DNA of 64,000 nucleotides from Silvimonas amylolytica. GTDB lineage: Bacteria; Pseudomonadota; Gammaproteobacteria; Burkholderiales; Chitinibacteraceae. The translations under genes were made by a program, and so were the position numbers. A model generated the notes under the pieces. That model saw only the letters and a list, made by a program, of their open reading frames with translations, was not told the DNA's origin and ran no database searches. The stretch is from NCBI RefSeq assembly GCF_014645555.1, contig NZ_BMLY01000001.1:267939-331938 (forward strand), written 5' to 3'. Below are positions 1 to 6,700 of this stretch, piece after piece (position 1 is the first letter of the stretch; every line of letters begins with the position of its first letter).

Positions 1-99
1 GATTATGCGTCTTCTTACACTATTCAGTTTTTCCGCACTGCCATATCTGGCAAGCATCGCCCCGCTTTTGTAGTTTGAGTACAGAGATAAACAGGAAGT

Positions 100-122
100 C
101 CGCCAACGAACGGCGGTTTTTT
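100..122 (+). terminator. Rho-independent terminator before the first DUF3653-like gene
   Basis: A CCGCC/GGCGG stem with an AACGAA loop is followed by six T residues. It lies 18 nt upstream of the ATG at 140. The same element recurs at 7197-7220 in front of the second gene copy. In the complete unit it would end the rightward repressor transcript, so the downstream gene depends on readthrough or its own promoter. Confidence 0.75.
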
Positions 123-139
123 CGTATTGGGCGCACAAC

Positions 140-592
140 ATGAACAAAAACAGAACATTTCCCCGCACAGACTTCAAAAGCAACCCCAACGATCTTATGC
201 ACGCGATGTATTCCGTTACCGCAACGGAAATCGCTGAAATCTGCAAAGTCGACCTCGACACCGTGCACGCATGGAAAACCGGAATCCAGCCGGTACCATA
301 CATGGCCTACCAGTTACTACTCTTCAAAGTCCTTGGACGGATTCCTGAAGGATTCGGCAGTTGGTCAGGCTGGACAATTATCGAAGACCGGATATATCCG
401 CCTGGCGCAACATACAAAGGCGCAGCCAGGCAGATTGAGCTGGTATTCATCGACCACTACAGGATTGATCGTCAACTCTGCGAAAACCAGGCAACTCACA
501 TCGAAGGCCTGCAACGCCGACATGATTTCTACAAGAAGCAATGCGGACTGGAAAGCCGCTGGGGAATGATGCTTAACAATCTGTTTGGATAG
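140..592 (+). CDS. Inovirus DUF3653-like helix-turn-helix protein, copy 1
   Basis: A 150-residue protein whose N-terminal half reads like a helix-turn-helix (TATEIAEICKVDLDTVHAWKTG, about residues 27-48), followed by a W/Y-rich segment GSWSGWTI. This pattern is typical of small phage DNA-binding proteins of the DUF3653 type; the family name is from memory. A near-identical copy (about 145 of 150 residues the same) lies at 7238-7690, one prophage length away. Its TAG stop abuts the stop of the convergent gene at 593. A role in phage regulation is inferred; target sites are unknown. Confidence 0.75.
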   Translation: MNKNRTFPRTDFKSNPNDLMHAMYSVTATEIAEICKVDLDTVHAWKTGIQPVPYMAYQLLLFKVLGRIPEGFGSWSGWTIIEDRIYPPGATYKGAARQIELVFIDHYRIDRQLCENQATHIEGLQRRHDFYKKQCGLESRWGMMLNNLFG

Positions 593-943
593 CTATTTTT
601 TGGAGCACGGCGTGTCCTGAAAAAGCACGCCGCCAGAGTCAGAACGGCACTTGTAAATTGTCGTGTGCGGAGCCCCTGACGCAGCCGTTAGTGCTGGATC
701 AGACGCTTTAGGCTGAAGCTCAGCGCTGGGCCTGATCTTGACTTCGTCAGCCGCGAGATCAGTGCTACGTGGCAACCCATAGCGGACACCACGGATTGGC
801 GCTTCAGGTTGATCACGCTGCCAAGGGAGGGCTATGGTGGCCACACGATCACTCCCCATAGGAAAGTGAAACGGCCCCCAATGATCCAGCACACCGTAGA
901 TGATCAAATCCACGAGCAAAAACATGAAAATAGCGAGTCGCAT
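593..943 (-). CDS. Inovirus membrane-anchored DUF4124-like small protein
   Basis: A 116-residue protein with one N-terminal hydrophobic helix (AIFMFLLVDLIIYGVL, residues 4-19) and a C-terminal segment IYKCRSDSGGVLFQDTPC. That segment matches the short two-cysteine DUF4124 pattern (YKCxDxxGxxxFxDxPC). It is probably inserted in the inner membrane with the cysteine-bearing tail in the periplasm. It converges on the gene at 140-592 without spacing. A diverged copy of its first 43 residues survives at 7898-8050. The function is not known to me. Confidence 0.65.
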   Translation of the reverse strand: MRLAIFMFLLVDLIIYGVLDHWGPFHFPMGSDRVATIALPWQRDQPEAPIRGVRYGLPRSTDLAADEVKIRPSAELQPKASDPALTAASGAPHTTIYKCRSDSGGVLFQDTPCSKK

Positions 944-1006
944 GACATCTTATTTTTTGTGCGTATTAACGCCGAGAAGCATAGCGGAAACCCGGTTTGG
1001 CAATAA

Positions 1007-1079
1007 GGGGTCCGGGCAAGGAATACGGGCGGAGCGCCCCGCCCTGCACCGCCGCTCGCACCCCGCAAGCGGGGACCCC
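1007..1079. other. Branched GC-rich inverted-repeat structure, candidate phage origin or packaging signal
   Basis: GGGGTCC (1007-1013) is the exact complement of GGACCCC (1073-1079). Between these arms lie two further perfect hairpins: GGGCGG/CCGCCC (1027-1044) and CCCCGC-AA-GCGGGG (1061-1074, overlapping the closing arm by two bases). It is the largest intergenic gap of the phage unit, where inoviruses usually carry their replication origins and packaging signal. The assignment is inferred from position and structure; no nick site was identified. Confidence 0.5.
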
Positions 1080-1100
1080 AGTCGCGGCTAATCTATTATT

Positions 1101-1113
1101 CGTAACAGTTACG
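1101..1113. promoter_or_regulatory. Operator-like palindrome O1 (CGTAACAGTTACG)
   Basis: Perfect 13-bp palindrome, the first of three in front of the gene at 1200. Centre-to-centre distances to the next two are about 39 and 34 bp. Confidence 0.65.
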
Positions 1114-1139
1114 ATATTTCAGACAGACGGCACATTAAA

Positions 1140-1152
1140 CGTAACCGTTACG
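1140..1152. promoter_or_regulatory. Operator-like palindrome O2 (CGTAACCGTTACG)
   Basis: Perfect 13-bp palindrome covering the expected -35 region of the promoter whose -10 is at 1165-1170. Binding here should block that promoter. Confidence 0.65.
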
Positions 1153-1164
1153 AAATTGCACTGC

Positions 1165-1170
1165 TATAAT
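1165..1170 (+). promoter_or_regulatory. Consensus -10 box TATAAT of the 1200 gene
   Basis: An exact TATAAT lies 30 bp before the ATG at 1200, sandwiched between operators O2 and O3. No good -35 is present; O2 occupies that position. Confidence 0.6.
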
Positions 1171-1173
1171 TAT

Positions 1174-1186
1174 CGTAACAGTTACA
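1174..1186. promoter_or_regulatory. Operator-like palindrome O3 (CGTAACAGTTACA)
   Basis: Near-perfect copy of the same 13-bp element between the -10 box and the start codon. A fourth, one-mismatch copy (CGTAACAGTGACG, 1468-1480) overlaps the stop codon of the gene. Confidence 0.6.
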
Positions 1187-1199
1187 ATATTGGTGCGAC

Positions 1200-1472
1200 A
1201 TGGCAAAGCAACCCGAAGACAAACAAACCCTTGAGCTGATCGAAGCCCCAAAGAAACGCGGAAGACCAGCCACCGGCAACGCGAAGACCGCAGCCGAGCG
1301 CATGAAGGAGATGCGCAGAAGGGACAAGGTCAACGGCAACGCAACCGTAAAGCTGGATAGCGCAGAAATCGCAATAACCCTGGTATCGCTGGAAGCCGCG
1401 TACATGAACGATAACGGGACATGGCGCAACGAGAACGCCAAGCGGCTCCACGAAAAACTAAAATGCGCGTAA
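1200..1472 (+). CDS. Small phage DNA-binding regulator with KRGRP motif, probably autoregulated
   Basis: A 90-residue basic protein with an AT-hook-like KKRGRPATGNAKTAAER stretch (residues 18-34), then a highly charged helix and a C-terminal helical region. It is the only plus-strand gene between the packaging genes and the 593-943 gene. Three CGTAAC-n-GTTACG palindromes and a TATAAT box lie directly upstream and a fourth copy lies over its stop codon, which points to self-repression. A host protein at 38797-39090 shares the KRGRP...TAAER start. The family is not firmly recognised. Confidence 0.6.
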   Translation: MAKQPEDKQTLELIEAPKKRGRPATGNAKTAAERMKEMRRRDKVNGNATVKLDSAEIAITLVSLEAAYMNDNGTWRNENAKRLHEKLKCA

Positions 1473-1484
1473 CAGTGACGAAAA

Positions 1485-1505
1485 ACCGGCAAACGCCGGT
1501 TTTTT
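1485..1505 (+). terminator. Terminator after the small regulator
   Basis: ACCGGC-AAAC-GCCGGT followed by a T run. It lies between the stop at 1472 and the convergent Zot gene ending at 1512, with an A-rich left flank that may let it work both ways. Confidence 0.75.
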
Positions 1506-1511
1506 ACATCT

Positions 1512-2306
1512 TTAATACTGCAAGCGCACCCTACTCCCCATTTTTTGGCACACCCGGATATACGCATAAAGCGGAACCCGCCAAGCTAGCGACAACAGGA
1601 AACGCCGATCCATCTGCAGTTTGACCGGCTCATAACGGCCAGCCAGATGCCATGGTGAAAGCATTGTGTGGAGCGCACAGGCCTTGTCATGCGATGCCGG
1701 TAGAAAAATCTGAGCCGTGTCATATCCGGGGTAAAGATCGCGACCACGATAGAACCAGCGATCAACCACCATCGCATGCATGTCCATTCCGTACTTGACC
1801 ATACCCATATGTACCTTGGGCGGGCGAATGCCCGTGAGATGCGTCAGCACTGGTATCGATAGCCGGTCCAGCCGTTTGCAGGGAACGTGGTACTCAACAA
1901 GCGTGTCCCGCACCTGTTTGTCGATCTGTGCCGGACCTTGCGCAATAAACATGGTGTCCCAACCGAGTTTGCGCGAATGAATGAACCAGTCCAGCAACGG
2001 CTGCCGCTCCTTGTCACCCCAGCTCCGGGCGTTCAGAAAAGCAGCGCATTCGTCCAGGACAATCAATCCGTTTTCTTCCTCGACAATACCCGGCTGACCC
2101 CGACCGATCGCTTCCATATCCCGGATGGTCGGAGCATCAGGGAGCCGAATTAACGTGACGCGTGACGAATGAGGAAGCAAGCCGTCCAGCTTGATATCCA
2201 GGTTGGTGGCAACCTTCTTTCCCGCCAGCAACGCATCCCTGATCCGGCCAACAGCAAGTAGCGATTTTCCGGAGCCTTTCTTCCCCGTCACAAAATAGTC
2301 AGCCAT
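1512..2306 (-). CDS. zot: Zot-like (pI) assembly ATPase of the filamentous phage, short form
   Basis: Morphogenesis ATPase that powers extrusion of filamentous virions through the envelope. Starting at the ATG at 2306, two bases after the upstream stop, gives 264 residues with Walker A GKKGSGKS at 8-15 and Walker B GLIVLDE near residue 90. A longer ORF to 2399 would add 31 residues of unrelated sequence over the preceding gene and is less likely. The protein is shorter than many Zot proteins and has no strong C-terminal membrane helix followed by a periplasmic domain. No secretin (pIV) gene is in the unit, so export presumably uses a host secretin. Confidence 0.85.
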   Translation of the reverse strand: MADYFVTGKKGSGKSLLAVGRIRDALLAGKKVATNLDIKLDGLLPHSSRVTLIRLPDAPTIRDMEAIGRGQPGIVEEENGLIVLDECAAFLNARSWGDKERQPLLDWFIHSRKLGWDTMFIAQGPAQIDKQVRDTLVEYHVPCKRLDRLSIPVLTHLTGIRPPKVHMGMVKYGMDMHAMVVDRWFYRGRDLYPGYDTAQIFLPASHDKACALHTMLSPWHLAGRYEPVKLQMDRRFLLSLAWRVPLYAYIRVCQKMGSRVRLQY

Positions 2307-2308
2307 GG

Positions 2309-2626
2309 TCAGTTGATCTCCGCCAGTGTCTTGATGGCATCCATGTGGAAGTCGTACACAAAGCGGGCAACGCGCGCGGAGAAATAAGCACCGAGGCATG
2401 CAGGCGCATTAGAGGGTATGAAGCACATCCCCTGCACGATCCACTCAGGCGCACCCGCCGCAATTCCATTCAGCAAGCCACCAATCGCAGTGACGAATAC
2501 GCCCAGGCAGATCAGCATCGCCGCGACTGCTGCAGCACCAATCGCCAGCTTGCGAGAAAAGGAAACGCCGAGCGCAGTCAACACCTGCGTAATCAGCGTG
2601 AGCAACCAACCAGCAAAAAGGGCCAT
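2309..2626 (-). CDS. DUF5455-like inovirus minor coat protein (pVI-like)
   Basis: A 105-residue, mostly hydrophobic protein with at least two strong membrane helices (about residues 4-20 and 27-58) and a C-terminal amphipathic segment ending KTLAEIN. Its place between the adsorption protein and Zot is where pVI-type end-cap proteins lie in inoviruses. The DUF5455 label is my recognition from sequence character and context. The start at 2626 abuts the end of the adsorption protein gene, so translation is probably coupled. Confidence 0.7.
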   Translation of the reverse strand: MALFAGWLLTLITQVLTALGVSFSRKLAIGAAAVAAMLICLGVFVTAIGGLLNGIAAGAPEWIVQGMCFIPSNAPACLGAYFSARVARFVYDFHMDAIKTLAEIN

Positions 2627-4017
2627 CAGTCCTTACCTCCAGTAAACACACGGAAAAGGGAGAACGCAGTCAGGATGTACAAAATCCAGCCGAAGATATC
2701 GCGGACACGCGAAACGCCATCGGAAAAGTCGTAAGACACGGAGCCAAACGGGAGCGTGATCGACAGACGTGGAGCCTGCCCACCGGATGCGAAGATGGCC
2801 GCGGGGTCCCATCCGAAGTGATAACCGTCAATACTTCCGGATTGGGCCAAGGCGTTCATTTGGTCGGTCGCCTTTTTTTGGAAGTCGTCCGATAAACCCT
2901 TGTATTTATCGGCCATGCCATCTGAACCCTCGGGCGACTTAAAATCTGTCAACGCATTCAGGATGGACTGCTGCGTTGTTTCCTTGTTGTAATCATTCGG
3001 GATATCCAGCTTGATATTGCCTGCCCCGTCTGTAGAACCAGTGACCGAACTACTGGTTGAATTGGATGTGGAACTAGTGCAACCGGACATGCAGCCATCA
3101 GCATCACGCGGTAGAGATGAGTTGGCGTTTGTTCCAGTCTGATTGTTTGCCGGGTTGTCTGTATTGCTTGGCCCGGGTGTCTGACTGGCGGGCTGCGAAG
3201 CCTGAGACGGCAACGGCGCGTTAGTCACGCAAACATTGTGGTTCTGGACTTGGCCAAAGGTAGTGTTAGTTGGGCAATCTTTCGGTGACTGCGGCTCTTG
3301 AGACATAGACGAACCGACTGCTGTCTGGCTTGGCGTGCCAACCGAACTACTGTCAGACGAAGTGCAAGAGGTGCCGGTTGTGACCAGATGGCAGTACAAC
3401 TTCGCCGGCGTTCCGTCTCCATTACCATACCATGACACCCCGGTTGGACCAGTGCCAGACTCGCAACTACTTGAGGTCGCGCGGCAAGAATTCACGCACT
3501 GCGGCAGTTTACTGTTCATCGCTGACTGCGCTTTCTTGAGGTCGGTCGCCTGACTCCAGTTACCCGGATTAGACTTTGTGCCCGGCACGTCCACGTAATA
3601 CATCCCGAGGTCTTTGCCCGAGTCGCACGGCTGCGCAATAGGATCATGACAAGTGCCAACCGGGGTACAACGAAACATAGTCGTACTCACCCAGTTCCCC
3701 CAGTACAGAATCTGAACTGCTACCTGAATGTCACCGTTCTGATCAAAAGAAGGTGTGATGGCCCCGCATGACAATGCTCCTGGTGGACCGTTAATCCCCT
3801 GGGCGATGGCTACAGCGGAGCACATGGTGCCCCAGTCATCCCACGTCTTCCCAAGACCGGACCAACTACCATTCGTGTAGGGGTCCTCCCCGATCCAACC
3901 CGCAGTTGCGCAAGCACTAGAAACAAGGATGACGCCCAGCGCCAACGCACGAATCCATGCGGTGATACCAGTCACCCCACGACTCCACATTGTTCTGATC
4001 ACTGTTTGCATAGACAT
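2626..4017 (-). CDS. TspB/pIII-like adsorption (minor coat) protein
   Basis: A 463-residue exported protein at the pIII position. It has an N-terminal signal segment (ALALGVILVSSACA, about residues 25-38) and cysteine-rich N-terminal domains. A long Ser/Thr/Pro/Gln linker covers about residues 215-320. A C-terminal helix, FGWILYILTAFSLFRVF, would hold the protein in the inner membrane before virion release. This plan matches pIII and the TspB family of Neisseria phages. A start at Met10 (3990) is also possible. The 5' end overlaps a small lipoprotein-like ORF in another frame (3917-4093). Confidence 0.8.
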   Translation of the reverse strand: MSMQTVIRTMWSRGVTGITAWIRALALGVILVSSACATAGWIGEDPYTNGSWSGLGKTWDDWGTMCSAVAIAQGINGPPGALSCGAITPSFDQNGDIQVAVQILYWGNWVSTTMFRCTPVGTCHDPIAQPCDSGKDLGMYYVDVPGTKSNPGNWSQATDLKKAQSAMNSKLPQCVNSCRATSSSCESGTGPTGVSWYGNGDGTPAKLYCHLVTTGTSCTSSDSSSVGTPSQTAVGSSMSQEPQSPKDCPTNTTFGQVQNHNVCVTNAPLPSQASQPASQTPGPSNTDNPANNQTGTNANSSLPRDADGCMSGCTSSTSNSTSSSVTGSTDGAGNIKLDIPNDYNKETTQQSILNALTDFKSPEGSDGMADKYKGLSDDFQKKATDQMNALAQSGSIDGYHFGWDPAAIFASGGQAPRLSITLPFGSVSYDFSDGVSRVRDIFGWILYILTAFSLFRVFTGGKD

Positions 4018-4093
4018 ATCTCTGATGGGTGGCCGCGCAGGCGCTGAGAATCACAACGAGGCTGGCCAGAATGAGCTTGGAGGGTGAGTGCAT
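3917..4093 (-). CDS. Small lipoprotein-like ORF overlapping the adsorption protein start
   Basis: Beginning at the ATG at 4093 there are 58 codons with a lipoprotein-type signal (LILASLVVILSAC, lipobox LSAC at about 15-18) and a short polar tail with two further cysteines. It lies between the coat-protein terminator and the pIII-like gene, and about 100 bp overlap the latter in a different frame. A weak purine stretch precedes the ATG. It may be a real small lipoprotein, or the overlap may produce the signal by chance. Confidence 0.45.
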   Translation of the reverse strand: MHSPSKLILASLVVILSACAATHQRYVYANSDQNNVESWGDWYHRMDSCVGAGRHPCF

Positions 4094-4106
4094 TGCTCTT
4101 ACCGAA

Positions 4107-4133
4107 GAAAAACGGGGGCACTGCCCCCGTTTA
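4107..4133 (-). terminator. Leftward terminator/attenuator after the major coat gene
   Basis: An ACGGGGGC/GCCCCCGT stem with a 3-nt loop and a T tract in the leftward direction, 24 bp after the coat stop. As in other inoviruses this would keep coat mRNA high and limit expression of the downstream minor coat and Zot genes. Confidence 0.75.
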
Positions 4134-4156
4134 ATTGGACGCAAACGCCGATTGCC

Positions 4157-4369
4157 TTAGGACGCTGCGCGAATACCCTTCTTAACCAGCTTGATGACGG
4201 CAAAGCCGCCGTAAATCACGCCAACAGTGGTAGTCACCGCCGCGATGATCGTGGTGAACGAGGTCGTCAGATTGGTGATAGGAGTCACGTCAACCGTGGT
4301 GTCGGCCATGGCGGCGACAGAAGCGGATGCAGCGAATACAGCCAGGGCAATCTTGTTAATGCGGTTCAT
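4157..4369 (-). CDS. Major coat protein precursor (pVIII-type)
   Basis: Main capsid subunit of the filament. The 70-residue precursor has a classic signal peptide (KIALAVFAASASVAAMA, cut after residue 22). The mature chain is about 48 residues: a short acidic N terminus (DTTVDV), one membrane helix (TTVGVIYGGFAVIKLV) and a basic C terminus (KKGIR) for DNA contact. Size and charge pattern fit pVIII very well. A strong RBS-like AGGAAA precedes the ATG and a terminator follows. Confidence 0.9.
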   Translation of the reverse strand: MNRINKIALAVFAASASVAAMADTTVDVTPITNLTTSFTTIIAAVTTTVGVIYGGFAVIKLVKKGIRAAS

Positions 4370-4386
4370 GGTTTTTCCTTGTGCGG

Positions 4387-4500
4387 TTAAACAACGGTCT
4401 CAATCGCCCGCCGAATGATCTTGACCATCCAGCCAGCAGCAAAGCCGACGCACCAGAGACCAAGCAGTGCAGCGGCAATTAGTAAGAGGTTGTCGTTCAT
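4387..4500 (-). CDS. Tiny membrane coat protein (pVII/pIX-like), 37 aa
   Basis: From the ATG at 4500 the product is 37 residues: a polar N terminus MNDN, one hydrophobic helix (LLLIAAALLGLWCVGFAAGWMV) and a basic tail KIIRRAIETVV. Its start overlaps the TGA of the 29-residue ORF upstream (ATGA), so it should be translationally coupled. Size, helix and position before the major coat gene fit a pVII/pIX-type end protein. Confidence 0.6.
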   Translation of the reverse strand: MNDNLLLIAAALLGLWCVGFAAGWMVKIIRRAIETVV

Positions 4501-4586
4501 GCGTTGAGCCCGGCGCTGAATCCGAGCGCGAGAACAATCACGGCACCAACGACGGCGACAATCTCTTGAATTGGTATGTTTTCCAT
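4497..4586 (-). CDS. Tiny membrane protein, 29 aa
   Basis: MENIPIQEIVAVVGAVIVLA begins a 29-residue peptide that is almost entirely one hydrophobic helix. A good ribosome binding site (GGAGGT) lies six bases before the ATG, and the stop overlaps the next start by ATGA. It is likely one of the small virion-end proteins. Confidence 0.55.
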   Translation of the reverse strand: MENIPIQEIVAVVGAVIVLALGFSAGLNA

Positions 4587-4675
4587 GCAACCTCCGGGCG
4601 GCGAATAACGAACCAACACACCAGCAACATCAAGTCAAAGCCAGCGGTAAGCACTACCCATACAAGCCAGTCCAT
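4538..4675 (-). CDS. Tiny membrane protein, 45 aa, overlapping the 29-aa ORF
   Basis: The ATG at 4675 overlaps the stop of the preceding gene (TGATG). The 45-residue product has one helix (WLVWVVLTAGFDLMLLVCWFVI) and a basic C terminus. Its 3' half shares about 49 bp with the 29-residue ORF in another frame, and that ORF's binding site lies inside it. The coupling supports expression; no homologue is recognised. Confidence 0.45.
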   Translation of the reverse strand: MDWLVWVVLTAGFDLMLLVCWFVIRRPEVAWKTYQFKRLSPSLVP

Positions 4676-4872
4676 CAGCGCGCCCTCTTCCAGCACTCAA
4701 AAATGACAAACTGATTGAGGCAATCTGCAGCAGTGGTGATGGCGGATTCCCTGTCATCGAAAAAATCCGCATCGGTGATCAACTGGACGTAGTCAATTCC
4801 GCCGTCACCATCCGACCGCATGAAGTAGCCCGAATCCTTGTCCTGCACATAAAAGGCCGGGACTACTGCCAT
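4675..4872 (-). CDS. Small acidic inovirus protein of unknown function
   Basis: A 65-residue soluble protein rich in Asp and aromatic residues (FMRSDGDGGIDYVQL), starting two bases after the ssDNA-binding protein stop and ending in an overlap with the next start. Its tight position in the rep-ssb-coat operon supports a real gene. No family is recognised. Confidence 0.65.
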   Translation of the reverse strand: MAVVPAFYVQDKDSGYFMRSDGDGGIDYVQLITDADFFDDRESAITTAADCLNQFVIFECWKRAR

Positions 4873-4874
4873 GA

Positions 4875-5198
4875 TCAGCCAGCCTTGCTGAGCGTACCGT
4901 CAGCGGTATTCACACCACCCAGCGGCTTCAGACCCACCAGCACGGTTTTCACAGTCTTGCCGTTACTCACCTGATCCAGCTCCAGCTCAGCCTGAATCGG
5001 GTATTTCAGCGCTTTGAGTTGCTGAAACAGATCGGAAGAAGGAAATTTGAAATCAGCGATAGCAAAGCCACGTGCCGTGCCTTTGGATTCGTCCTGATCC
5101 ATCAGCGTGAAAACAGTCGTGCTGTCATAGTTTTGGCCGTCAACTTCACCCTTGAACATCTTTGCGCCGACGACGGTTGCGGTAGTTTTGAAACGCAT
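4875..5198 (-). CDS. Phage single-stranded DNA-binding protein (gpV-like)
   Basis: From the ATG at 5198, with AAAGGA upstream, the product is 107 residues beginning MRFKTTATVVGAKMFKGEVDG. It is predicted beta-rich, the size and position (directly after rep) of the inovirus helix-destabilising protein. That protein coats progeny strands and stops conversion to double-stranded DNA. An upstream in-frame ATG at 5249 would overlap the end of rep and lacks as good a binding site. Confidence 0.75.
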   Translation of the reverse strand: MRFKTTATVVGAKMFKGEVDGQNYDSTTVFTLMDQDESKGTARGFAIADFKFPSSDLFQQLKALKYPIQAELELDQVSNGKTVKTVLVGLKPLGGVNTADGTLSKAG

Positions 5199-5209
5199 TG
5201 CAATTTCCT

Positions 5210-6610
5210 TTACGAGAGATAAGCGCCATCTGAAGTCGGGTTCCGCCAAGGCGCACTGGTAGCGGTGACTGAATCAAAAGGAATGTCTTCTTCCCAAACC
5301 GGCAGCGACACCACCTCGCAACCGAGCAGGCGTGAACGGTCTGAGAGCGTCAAAGGGGCCGGGCTAAGGGTGTAAGTCGGAACTTTCAGGCGCTTGGGCA
5401 CCCCGTCTTGCTGAGTGCGGCGCAGGAATTCGTCCTGGCCAAGCACGTGCACCAACGTGCCGATGTATTTGCCGTACTGGTGATTGATGATTTCAATCGC
5501 GCGATCTACCGCAATTTCCATCTCCAGCTTTGTTGTGGTGATGCGGGATTGTTTTTCGCTGATCCACTCGAAAGCGGGATAACAGGCGGAAAGGTAAGCA
5601 CCTGGGTTCATCAACATATCGAACGGCAATACACGCCCGACAGCCTTGTTTTCACATTCAATGCGCACCCACGGGGATTCTTTGCACCCTTCTTTCTTGC
5701 CACGTTCATAGATACGGGCGTACTTGCCGGAGCGACGGAGACCGACGCAGAACGTTCGACCTTTGCCGCTAGGTCGGTACCAGTTGCCCATTTGCTCGCA
5801 TTCCGGCGCATTGCCCCGGTAGCACTGGTACAGATCGGTCTTATAGTCATCAAAGGCCTTATCCACGGTGTAGCGTTCACCGAGGTAGTCGTCATAAGCC
5901 AGATCAACACGCGTGAGCTTTGGCTGTTCTGCCTGATCCTGCAGGAAGTTAACCAGGCGCTCTTCCCAACCCTCTTCCGCTGCAGCGCAGCCCTTGCCTG
6001 TCAGCGACACTAGAATTTTGTTTCGCTGGCCACCGATGCAGACGAGGCCGAAACCATCGCCCAAATCCCACGACTGGCGGAAAAAATGAGCGCCGTTAGG
6101 CCGCTTGCCAGTCACGCCGAAGCCAAAGATTTGTTCCAGCTTGAGACTCATGGCCAGCACGTAATCGTCATCACACTGAAGGAACTGGCCAAACATGGCG
6201 CAGGTGTCTTTGTGGAACGTGAAGCTCACCCAGTCGATGAACGCGGCATCTCCGCCCCACCCTCTGCGCATCGGGTATTCAACGATTTCACCCGAGGTAG
6301 ACATCACCAGTTTGATGGTCGGGACGGGTTCTTTTTGGGCAGTTAACCCCGTGTTACTAGTGGGGGTCTCCCGTGCACCGTCGGCTGCCTTTTCAGCCGG
6401 GGCCGGCGCTGCCGCGCCAGCACCCGTCCGAAACAGGCGACCGACTCTATCCTCTGATTCCTCTTTGCGTTCCAGGCGTGTACGGTTTTCCGGAGACAAG
6501 GCACGCGCCACCGTCGCATCAATTTTGGCGATTTGCTCAGGCGTGACCCGTCCGGCGTCGATTTTTTGCGCGGGCGTCACATCGGGCGATTGCGTGCGTT
6601 TACGGGACAT
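5210..6610 (-). CDS. Phage replication initiation protein (Rep_trans/RstA-like)
   Basis: A 466-residue initiator of rolling-circle replication. After a polar, low-complexity N-terminal region of about 110 residues comes the family core: FIDWVSFTF (about 123-131), TRVDLAYDDYLGE (about 234-246), FCVGLRRSGKYARIYERGKK (about 286-305) and WVRIECENK. These match the Rep_trans pattern of RstA and Neisseria inovirus initiators. It is first in the leftward operon. Its start region faces the repressor gene at 6701 across three operator-like sites, so it is probably repressed from there. Confidence 0.8.
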   Translation of the reverse strand: MSRKRTQSPDVTPAQKIDAGRVTPEQIAKIDATVARALSPENRTRLERKEESEDRVGRLFRTGAGAAAPAPAEKAADGARETPTSNTGLTAQKEPVPTIKLVMSTSGEIVEYPMRRGWGGDAAFIDWVSFTFHKDTCAMFGQFLQCDDDYVLAMSLKLEQIFGFGVTGKRPNGAHFFRQSWDLGDGFGLVCIGGQRNKILVSLTGKGCAAAEEGWEERLVNFLQDQAEQPKLTRVDLAYDDYLGERYTVDKAFDDYKTDLYQCYRGNAPECEQMGNWYRPSGKGRTFCVGLRRSGKYARIYERGKKEGCKESPWVRIECENKAVGRVLPFDMLMNPGAYLSACYPAFEWISEKQSRITTTKLEMEIAVDRAIEIINHQYGKYIGTLVHVLGQDEFLRRTQQDGVPKRLKVPTYTLSPAPLTLSDRSRLLGCEVVSLPVWEEDIPFDSVTATSAPWRNPTSDGAYLS

Positions 6611-6631
6611 GTTTTGGCGTGCTAACTTGGC

Positions 6632-6688
6632 ATCAAGAATTACTGATACCCTAGCATCAGGAATTCTTTAAATCAAGAGTTCCTGATA
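6632..6688. promoter_or_regulatory. Three operator-like repeats in the divergent rep/repressor promoter region
   Basis: ATCAAGAATTACTGATA (6632-6648) and ATCAAGAGTTCCTGATA (6672-6688) are direct copies 40 bp apart. An inverted, slightly degenerate copy (ATCAGGAATTCTTT, 6655-6668) lies between. Each is an imperfect palindrome around TATCAGGAA. Their place between rep and an HTH gene suggests a phage immunity operator. Confidence 0.6.
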
Positions 6689-6700
6689 CGGAGAAAACAC

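Noticed and set aside
1-13. Left attachment site of the complete phage unit
   Set aside because: Only a TTATG half-arm at 3-7 is visible; the core would lie before position 1 and the two bases seen do not match TGTATA.
20-268. 82-codon minus-strand ORF at the window start
   Set aside because: Overlaps the leader and start of the DUF3653-like gene on the opposite strand; no coding character.
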